Below are positions 1 through 5,256 of a stretch of 5,256 bases of DNA, piece by piece. The notes beneath the pieces are model-generated. The model worked only from the letters and a program-made list of their open reading frames with translations. It searched no databases and was not told the origin of the DNA. The DNA is taken from assembly GCA_026982215.1 (NCBI GenBank), contig JALSHN010000068.1, positions 1-5,256 of the forward strand, read 5' to 3'. This DNA is from Gammaproteobacteria bacterium. GTDB taxonomy: Bacteria; Pseudomonadota; Gammaproteobacteria; S012-40. A program made the position numbers and the translations under genes. How positions within the stretch are numbered: position 1 is the first letter of the stretch; each line of letters starts with the position of its first letter.

Positions 1-833
1 GCCGCGGTCACCGCCTGAAAGCCGAGCTGTACCTGGCGCAAGTGGGCGACCACCAACGGCTGGCCTATCAGATCCCCCTGGCCTACCGAGACGCCAGCCA
101 ATTCACCCTCGACGCCAGCCGCCAGAGCGAGCGCATCGCCAACCGCCTGCGTGAAACCCACCGTCTGCGCGCCGCTTACAGCCAAGGACGCGAAGGCTGG
201 CAACGGAGCTACGCCCTCGACTACCAATTCGAACTCTACCGCACTGACAGCGCCCTGGAACGCGGCTTTCTGCTCATGCCCAATCTGGTCTTCACCCACC
301 GGCGCGCCGACGACCGCAGCCACCCCCGGCGCGGCCATCGTCTCGACCTCGAACTGCGCGGCGCCCTCCAGGCCCTCCTCTCCTCCACCGATTTCCTGCA
401 AACCAGCGCCGCGCTGCGCTGGATCCGCCCGGCCGGCCGTGACCACCGCTGGCTGCTGCGGCTCAAGGCCGGACACACCGTGATCCGCGATCTCGCCCGC
501 CTCCCCGTCTCGCTGCGCTACTTCACCGGTGGCGACCGTACCCTGCGCGGCTACGGTTATCAGACTGTTGGCCCCCTGGGAGGCGGCGGGGGTACCACTT
601 TGCTGGAGACCAGTGTGGAATACGAACATCACCTACGCCGACGCTGGTCGGCGGCCCTCTTTCTCGACGCTGCCAACAGCAGCAACGACGGGCCGTTCCC
701 CCTGCAACGGGGAGTAGGCCTCGGGCTGCGCTGGCGCTCCCCCGTGGGACCGGTGCGCCTCGACCTCGCCTGGGCGCTCGACCGCCGCGGAACCCCCTGG
801 CGGATCCACTTCAACATCGGCCCCGACCTTTGA
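1..833 (+). CDS. tamA: TamA, outer-membrane Omp85-family barrel (3' part; 5' end outside window)
   Basis: TamA is the outer-membrane partner of the translocation and assembly module; it has periplasmic POTRA domains followed by a 16-strand barrel and works with TamB. The reading frame is open from base 3, giving 276 residues up to TGA at 831-833, so the gene starts upstream and only the barrel is present. A GTG at 42 lies inside the barrel and is not the real start. Diagnostic features are the loop-6 signature (GGDRTLRGYGYQ, with RGY at 546-554), a later GVGLGLRWRSPVGPVRLDLA-type stretch typical of the last strands, and the C-terminus FNIGPDL, which is the usual TamA ending. Alternating polar and hydrophobic strands are seen throughout. 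A run of five glycines follows the RGY motif. The partner tamB follows with a one-base overlap, which separates this gene from BamA and other Omp85 proteins. Family assignment is very sure. Confidence 0.93.
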   Translation, partial: RGHRLKAELYLAQVGDHQRLAYQIPLAYRDASQFTLDASRQSERIANRLRETHRLRAAYSQGREGWQRSYALDYQFELYRTDSALERGFLLMPNLVFTHRRADDRSHPRRGHRLDLELRGALQALLSSTDFLQTSAALRWIRPAGRDHRWLLRLKAGHTVIRDLARLPVSLRYFTGGDRTLRGYGYQTVGPLGGGGGTTLLETSVEYEHHLRRRWSAALFLDAANSSNDGPFPLQRGVGLGLRWRSPVGPVRLDLAWALDRRGTPWRIHFNIGPDL

Positions 834-835
834 TG
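831..835 (+). promoter_or_regulatory. TGATG stop-start overlap coupling tamA to tamB
   Basis: The tamA stop TGA (831-833) shares its last A with the tamB ATG (833-835). The 25 or so bases before the ATG show no GGAG- or AGGA-like Shine-Dalgarno sequence. This arrangement is the classic form for termination-reinitiation coupling, so tamB translation probably depends on ribosomes finishing tamA. A TTG at 830 is in frame and would add one residue, but the ATG is the more natural start. The coupling itself is inferred. Confidence 0.7.
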
Positions 836-3800
836 CGTCGTCTGCTCATCGCCATCACGCTATTGATGAGCCTGATCCTCGGCACCAGCCTGCTGATGCT
901 CCACACCGCGCTGGGACTGCAACTCCTCTGGTCACTGCGCCCCGCCGGTGTCAGCGCGCAAATGATCAGCGGCTGGCCGGGCGAGTTTTCCGTGATTGGC
1001 CTGCGCCTCGCCGACGGCACCCGAGTGGAACAACTCCAACTGCAACTCGACCCCACCGCTTTGCTACGTGGCGAACTGCACCTCACCCGACTCCGCCTCC
1101 ACGGCATCCACCTCCCCGCTGGCGACGCCACCCCCCGAAACATCCCGCCGACCCTCCCCACCCTGCCACTGCCAGTGCATATCGACCAACTGGAACTCCA
1201 CGACCTGCGGCGCAGTGGACAGCCTCTGCTCACCACCCTGCGGGCCCGTCTCGACCTCGAACGGCCGCAATGGCGCCTGAGCCGGCTGCAATTGCACCAC
1301 GCCCCTTTCACCCTCCAAGGCGAACTTCAGCTCACCTCCCCCGGCCCCGATGGCACGCTCGAGGGCCGCCTCCAATGGCGTTGGACAGGGGAATTCCCCC
1401 TGCACGGCGAGGCCCGGGTGAGCGGCAGTCCCGAGCACGTGCAGCTCCACAGCGACCTCGCCGGCAGCGCCCGCGGCCGCCTCCAGGTCCGCCTCAACAC
1501 CCACGATGAGCGCATCCGCTGGCAACTCGAACTGCGCGCCCAGAACGCCCTCTGGACTCCGCCCTCCGCCTTGGGAGAGACCCTGGCCCTCGAAGCCACC
1601 CTTCAAGGCGAAGGCCCCCGGGCCCAGGGACGGCTGCGATTCATCAGCCCCCGCGGACGCCTCACCACCCCGGTGGAACTCGACCCCCGCACTCTGAACC
1701 TGCCCGCCCTGCGCCTTGACAGCGACACCCCACCCCTCCATGTCCGCGGCCAGGCCCTTCTGTCCCTGGAAGGTGGCGAACACCAACTCGAACTGCGCTG
1801 GCGAGAGGTCGCCCTCCCCCCCTGGGACAGCCCCGAAGGCCGCCTGGAGCTCCGGGGACGTCCCGAGGACTACCGTTTCCACCTCCAGGCACGTCTGCAC
1901 CACCCCCGCCTGCCCCTTGGATCCTGGACCGCCCGAGGCCATGGGGACCGCGACACCCTCCATCTGGAACGGCTGCAGGGCGAGCTGCTCGCCGGGCGGG
2001 TCGAGGCCCAGGGCCAATGGCGGTTGAACGGCGAGCGGGCCTGGGCGGCAGGGGCCGAATTGCGAGGGCTCGACCCCGGGGCACTGGACCCCCGCCTCAC
2101 CGGCCGTATCCAGGCCCGCCTGCAAGCCGATGGCCGTCTCAGCAGCGACGCCCCGATGGAACTGCGTCTCATCGAACTCAGCGGACACCTCGACGGACTG
2201 CCCCTCGGCGGCGAGGGCCGCGCCCGCTGGCATGCCGGCCGCTGGACCCGGGCCCGCCTACGCCTGCGGCTGGCCGACGCCCGGCTACAATTGACCCACC
2301 AAGACCAGGCCTGGACCCTCGAGGCCCGCCTCCCCCGGCTGCAACAACTGCTCCCCGGCATCGAAGGCCGCCTGGAGCTCGACGGCCGTCTCACCCCCAC
2401 CCCCCGAGGCGACTCCATCCTCCACTGGCGGTTTCAGGGACGGGACCTGGCCGCAGCGGGCTACCGCATTCACCACCTGGAGAGCGAAGGACGCCTGGAA
2501 CGACACGGCCTGTGGCACGCCTGGCTGCACGCCCGTCCCCTCATCGCACGACGACTGGCGGCCAGCGAACTGCGCCTCAACCTCGAAGGACGTGCAGACG
2601 ACCACCGCCTGCGCATCGACGGCGAGCACCCCCGCGGACGGCTGCACGCCGTACTGCGCGGGGCCTGGGAAGGCAATACCCGCCCCTGGCGCGGGCAGCT
2701 CCAGCGGCTGCGGCTGGAAGCCCTGGAACGGGTGTTCCGTCTCCAGGCCCCCCTCCCGCTGGAACTCGGCCCCGGCAAGATCCACCTGCCGCGCCTGTGC
2801 CTCCAGGCCACGGACAGCGGCCTGTGCCTCCAACTGGAGCGCGGTCCGGAAAGTCTGGAGACCCGGGTGGAACTCACCCACCTGCCCCTGGCCCTGGCCA
2901 CCCCCTGGCTGCCCCCCGGCGTGGAACTGCAAGGCGCTCTCCACGGCCGGCTGCGGCTGCAGATCCCCGCCACCGGTCACCTCACAGGCCGCTGGCGCCT
3001 GGAGGGCGAAGCGGTACGACTGCGCCTGGCCGGCATGGAACGGCCCCAACGTCTGGAATTCAACAGCGAAGGCCGGCTGCAGGAAGGCCGGCTGCAAGGC
3101 CGTGCCGAACTGCACATCCCCGAATGGTTGAAACTGACCGTGCACCCGGGACGGATCCGCCTCCCTGAACGCGGGAGCGGCAACGAACCGAGTTGGGAGG
3201 CAACCCGGGTGACCGTGCGGGCCGAACGGCTGGCACGGTGGCGCCGCATCCTCCCCAGTGACTGGACCCTGGAAGGCCGCCTGGCGTTAGAAACCCGCCT
3301 CGACGGACCGTTACGCGACCCCGAAATCACCCTGCGGGGCGACGGCCGCGCGGCCCGTATCGGCCATGGCCTCACCGGACTCACCCTCCACGGGCTGACT
3401 CTAGAGGCCCGAGGCCGACCCCGCAATGGGCTGCGCTTCCATCTGCAAGGACGCAGCGACGCTCCCTTCCACCTCCGCGGCCGTCTCATCCTCCTGCCAC
3501 GCTGGCAGCTGCAGGCCCATCTCGAGGGCCGGCGAGTGGAGAGCGTGCGCCGTCCGGACCTGCACCTGTTCACCAGCCCGGACCTGCACCTGGAGGTGCG
3601 AGCCGGCGAGGTAAAGCTGAGTGGGCGCCTGGCCATCCCCCAAGGCGAGGTGATGCCCGAACAAGCGGCCCCACCCACTCAGGTCGTGGCCGAACCCTCG
3701 GAAGACGTGGTGATCGTCGGTGGCGACGACCGCCCCCCGGATCCCCCGACACGCTGGCGCCTCGACAGCGATGTGGAACTGGAACTGGGCGAGCGGGTGT

Positions 3801-4444
3801 TCTTCCAGGGATATGGTCTCTCTGCCTTCGTCCGCGGCCGTCTGCGACTGATCCAGCGTCCTGGGGGGATACCCCTCGCCGACGGCGAGATCGAGATCAT
3901 TCAGGGCCGCTACCAGGCCTACGGCCAGGACCTGGAGATCGAACGCGGCACCCTCACCTTCGCCGCCACCCCCTTGGACAACCCCGACATCGACCTGCTG
4001 GCGGTACGCCGCATCGACACGGTGACCGTGGGTCTGCGGTTGCAAGGACGGCTGCGCAAACCCCGCCTCAGCCTGTTCGCCGATCCCCCCATGAACGAAA
4101 CCAGCATCCTCTCCTACCTGCTCTTCGGCCGCCCTCCCGGCGAGGCCGGCGGGCCGGAGGCGGAACTGCTGGTGCGCCTGGCCGGCACGCTCGGCCTGGC
4201 GCGGGGCTACCTCCTCACCCGCCTCCTGGCCCAGCGACTGGGCATCGAAGAGACCCGTCTGGAAGGCAACCGCCTGGTACTGGGGCGACGGCTGGGCGAG
4301 CGCCTCTTCATCAACTACGCCATCGGACTCGGACCCGAGCCCAACTTGTGGATCGTGCGTTATCGCCTGGGAAGCAACTGGGAACTGAAGGCCGAGGCCG
4401 GCGCAGGCTACAGCGCCGACCTGTTCTTCACCCTGGACCGCTGA
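833..4444 (+). CDS. tamB: TamB, inner-membrane-anchored periplasm-spanning protein
   Basis: TamB forms a long beta-sheet groove across the periplasm. With TamA it supports outer-membrane protein assembly, and as an AsmA-like protein it is linked to phospholipid transport to the outer membrane. The 1203-residue product is close to the usual family size. Residues 4-23 form an uncleaved membrane anchor after MRR. Residues about 30-880 are repetitive beta-strands with recurring EGRL motifs. A proline-rich linker lies at about 942-973, around DVVIVG. The C-terminal TamB domain (Pfam DUF490) runs from about 880 to the end, with GRYQAYGQDL (1025-1034), DNPDIDLLAVRR (1049-1060) and NETSILSYLLFG (1088-1099). 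It ends in FFTLDR. There are only five lysines (649, 767, 928, 1076, 1186) and two cysteines (656, 665). The start is ATG 833, overlapping the tamA stop. No frameshift is seen. Identification is very sure. Confidence 0.96.
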   Translation: MRRLLIAITLLMSLILGTSLLMLHTALGLQLLWSLRPAGVSAQMISGWPGEFSVIGLRLADGTRVEQLQLQLDPTALLRGELHLTRLRLHGIHLPAGDATPRNIPPTLPTLPLPVHIDQLELHDLRRSGQPLLTTLRARLDLERPQWRLSRLQLHHAPFTLQGELQLTSPGPDGTLEGRLQWRWTGEFPLHGEARVSGSPEHVQLHSDLAGSARGRLQVRLNTHDERIRWQLELRAQNALWTPPSALGETLALEATLQGEGPRAQGRLRFISPRGRLTTPVELDPRTLNLPALRLDSDTPPLHVRGQALLSLEGGEHQLELRWREVALPPWDSPEGRLELRGRPEDYRFHLQARLHHPRLPLGSWTARGHGDRDTLHLERLQGELLAGRVEAQGQWRLNGERAWAAGAELRGLDPGALDPRLTGRIQARLQADGRLSSDAPMELRLIELSGHLDGLPLGGEGRARWHAGRWTRARLRLRLADARLQLTHQDQAWTLEARLPRLQQLLPGIEGRLELDGRLTPTPRGDSILHWRFQGRDLAAAGYRIHHLESEGRLERHGLWHAWLHARPLIARRLAASELRLNLEGRADDHRLRIDGEHPRGRLHAVLRGAWEGNTRPWRGQLQRLRLEALERVFRLQAPLPLELGPGKIHLPRLCLQATDSGLCLQLERGPESLETRVELTHLPLALATPWLPPGVELQGALHGRLRLQIPATGHLTGRWRLEGEAVRLRLAGMERPQRLEFNSEGRLQEGRLQGRAELHIPEWLKLTVHPGRIRLPERGSGNEPSWEATRVTVRAERLARWRRILPSDWTLEGRLALETRLDGPLRDPEITLRGDGRAARIGHGLTGLTLHGLTLEARGRPRNGLRFHLQGRSDAPFHLRGRLILLPRWQLQAHLEGRRVESVRRPDLHLFTSPDLHLEVRAGEVKLSGRLAIPQGEVMPEQAAPPTQVVAEPSEDVVIVGGDDRPPDPPTRWRLDSDVELELGERVFFQGYGLSAFVRGRLRLIQRPGGIPLADGEIEIIQGRYQAYGQDLEIERGTLTFAATPLDNPDIDLLAVRRIDTVTVGLRLQGRLRKPRLSLFADPPMNETSILSYLLFGRPPGEAGGPEAELLVRLAGTLGLARGYLLTRLLAQRLGIEETRLEGNRLVLGRRLGERLFINYAIGLGPEPNLWIVRYRLGSNWELKAEAGAGYSADLFFTLDR
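1834..2380 (+). repeat. Exact 19-bp dispersed repeat inside tamB (1834-1852 and 2362-2380)
   Basis: CGAAGGCCGCCTGGAGCTC occurs at 1834-1852 and again at 2362-2380, both in the same frame and encoding EGRLEL (residues 335-340 and 511-516). Only the two 19-bp ends repeat; the bases between them do not. Related copies encoding EGRL lie at residues 177, 552, 746, 751 and 814. It most likely reflects the repeated beta-strand design plus strong codon bias. Confidence 0.75.
3068..3097 (+). repeat. Tandem 15-bp repeat in tamB encoding EGRLQ twice
   Basis: GAAGGCCGGCTGCAG (3068-3082) is followed directly by GAAGGCCGGCTGCAA (3083-3097), 14 of 15 bases identical and in frame. It encodes EGRLQ-EGRLQ (residues 746-755) and is followed by GR. 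The near identity at third codon positions suggests a recent slippage duplication of one short strand unit. Confidence 0.85.
3554..3592 (+). repeat. 15-bp direct repeat, 24-bp period, in tamB (PDLHL twice)
   Basis: CCGGACCTGCACCTG occurs at 3554-3568 and 3578-3592. The 24-base period equals eight codons, so both copies are read in the same frame and give PDLHL-FTS-PDLHL just before the C-terminal domain. It is either a local duplication or convergent strand sequence under biased codon use. Confidence 0.8.
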
Positions 4445-4466
4445 GACACCGCCCCAGGCCTCAGTG
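4439..4466. repeat. Imperfect inverted repeat across both convergent stop codons
   Basis: CGCTGAG (4439-4445) can pair with CTCAGTG (4460-4466) through six Watson-Crick pairs and one G-T pair, leaving a 14-base loop. The stem contains the tamB stop (4442-4444) and the stop of the BON gene on the other strand (4463-4461). It could form a weak bidirectional hairpin between the convergent genes. No T-run follows on either side, so it is not a standard intrinsic terminator. Confidence 0.3.
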
Positions 4467-5204
4467 ACGCACCTCGATACGATCCTCGATCTCGTGCACC
4501 CCGGGGATGTAGCACAGATCACGCAGCACCAGCGCCTTTTCCTCGGCCGAAGCCAGCGAACCGCTCACCCGGACACGGCGATCGCGCACGGTGATGGTCA
4601 GATCCTCCGGGTGCACCATCGGATCACGCTCGAGGATCAGGGCGATGGCATCGGCCAGCTCACCGTCGTTCTCCTCCTCCGGCGGACTCACCTGGAGGCG
4701 GTTCTCCACCGCCACCACACCGGCGGTCCACCACGCCAGCACCTCCGCCAGGCGCCGGTGGCTCAAGCTGCGCACCCGGCCCTCCAAGGTGACCACGCCA
4801 TGATCGACGACGAACGTGATCTCCCCGTCTTCAGGGTCGAGATCGCGCAAGCGGCGCCGTTCCCCCTTATCCACCACCCCGAGATCGTGGTCGCGGAACA
4901 CCGGTTCATCGAGCAAGGCAGTGGCCAGTTCATCACGGATACGGCCATCGATCTCGTCGTGCTGCTCGGGCCGCTCGGCGGGGATCAGGCGCACCCGGTC
5001 GGCCACCGGGGCCTGCCCGGCCACCTGATGGGCGATGCGAGCGGCGGCGCGCTTGCTGCAGATATCCTCCGCCTCCCCTTCGAGCACGATCAGCTCGTCC
5101 TCCACCGTCACCCGGATGGGTGAAGCATGGAGATTGACCCGGGGATCGCGTTCCAACGCGGCACGGACCGCCTTGGCCAGTTGTTGCAACCGTTCTCGTT
5201 CCAT
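4461..5204 (-). CDS. Triple BON-domain protein, no signal peptide
   Basis: This 247-residue protein is built from three BON domains; the BON fold is best known from OsmY and DolP and is linked to phospholipid or envelope binding. BON1 spans residues 5-75 (VTVEDELIVLEGEA), BON2 about 83-172 and BON3 about 181-246 (DRRVRVSGSL, then IPGVHEIEDRIEV). BON2 carries a charged insert at about 104-128 (KGERRRLRDLDPEDGE) before its strand VVDHGVVTLEGRV and ends AGVVAVENRLQV. BON1 lacks the usual GV pair, having QAPVADRV instead. The N-terminus MERERLQQLAKAV is charged and helical, with no signal peptide, lipobox or membrane segment. An in-frame TAA at 5216-5214 rules out an upstream start, so the product should be cytoplasmic. 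It converges with tamB, 16 bp apart. Domain content is fairly sure; the cellular role is unknown. Confidence 0.88.
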   Translation of the reverse strand: MERERLQQLAKAVRAALERDPRVNLHASPIRVTVEDELIVLEGEAEDICSKRAAARIAHQVAGQAPVADRVRLIPAERPEQHDEIDGRIRDELATALLDEPVFRDHDLGVVDKGERRRLRDLDPEDGEITFVVDHGVVTLEGRVRSLSHRRLAEVLAWWTAGVVAVENRLQVSPPEEENDGELADAIALILERDPMVHPEDLTITVRDRRVRVSGSLASAEEKALVLRDLCYIPGVHEIEDRIEVRH

Positions 5205-5209
5205 GGAGA

Positions 5210-5215
5210 CTCCTT
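5210..5215 (-). promoter_or_regulatory. Strong Shine-Dalgarno site of the BON gene
   Basis: Read on the - strand, AAGGAG lies five bases before the ATG at 5204-5202. The preceding TAA (5216-5214) overlaps the site and closes the frame, which fixes 5204 as the earliest possible start. This contrasts with tamB, which has no such site. Confidence 0.8.
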
Positions 5216-5256
5216 ATGTCTTTCGTTTTTCGCTGCCGTTCGGTCAACTCCAATGG

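Noticed and set aside
42..44. GTG as a start codon for the tamA frame
   Set aside because: The frame is open upstream to the window edge with barrel-like sequence (RGHRLKAELYLAQ), and a TamA needs POTRA domains before the barrel.
1064..2233. Long open frame on the - strand inside tamB (389 codons), with others at 2285-3145 and 3401-4522
   Set aside because: They lie opposite a certain tamB and arise from its C- and G-rich third positions. Their products are low-complexity and rich in Gly, Ala and Gln, and show no recognisable domain.
2017..3168. Long + strand open frame overlapping tamB in another frame (383 codons)
   Set aside because: The product is almost all Pro, Arg, Ala and Gly, the usual shadow of a GC-rich gene, and it is fully inside tamB.
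4464..5123. Open frame on the + strand opposite the BON gene (219 codons)
   Set aside because: It is His- and Leu-rich with no recognisable domain, while the opposite strand has three clear BON domains and a strong ribosome site.
5219..5247. Possible sigma-70 promoter for the BON gene (TTGACC at 5247-5242 on the - strand)
   Set aside because: At 17-18 bases spacing the -10 position reads GAAAGA or AAAGAC, far from TATAAT; the better-looking GACATA is 21 bases away and still poor.
4933..5253. Alternative - strand frame starting with TTG near the right edge
   Set aside because: It overlaps the start of the BON gene in a different frame and has an Arg- and Gly-rich, low-complexity product.
1..5256. 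CRISPR arrays, tRNA or rRNA genes, insertion sequences, att sites
   Set aside because: No regularly spaced repeats, structured RNA gene, transposase-like protein or terminal inverted repeats were seen; nearly all bases are accounted for by three genes.

Overview
The window comes from a GC-rich Gram-negative bacterium. It holds the two-gene translocation and assembly module of the outer membrane (tamA-tamB) on the + strand, facing a small gene for a protein with three BON domains on the - strand. The tamA-tamB pairing, the TamB sequence style and the strong preference for C or G at third codon positions suggest a gammaproteobacterium, perhaps a Chromatiales-like one. That lineage guess is an inference; there is no rRNA or other marker here.

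Layout: bases 1-833 are the 3' part of tamA, covering nearly all of the Omp85-type beta-barrel; its POTRA region lies upstream of the window. The tamA stop overlaps the tamB start by one base (TGATG). tamB (833-4444) is complete: an N-terminal membrane anchor, a long beta-repeat body and a typical C-terminal TamB (DUF490) domain. A 16-bp gap containing part of an imperfect inverted repeat separates it from the convergent BON gene (4461-5204, - strand). That gene has a strong Shine-Dalgarno site and no signal peptide. The last 52 bases (5205-5256) are its leader, with no convincing promoter visible.

How the genes work together: TamA sits in the outer membrane and TamB is anchored in the inner membrane and spans the periplasm. 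In studied relatives they act together in outer-membrane protein assembly and in phospholipid movement to the outer membrane. The BON protein is a neighbour in the opposite orientation and, as read, cytoplasmic, so no functional link to TAM can be claimed.

I did not find a previously undescribed system. What merits a second look is at the level of detail: a tamB that seems to depend on translational coupling, a TamB with only five lysines and exactly two cysteines, short DNA repeats that follow its beta-strand pattern, a signal-less triple-BON protein, and a palindromic Shine-Dalgarno region at the right edge.
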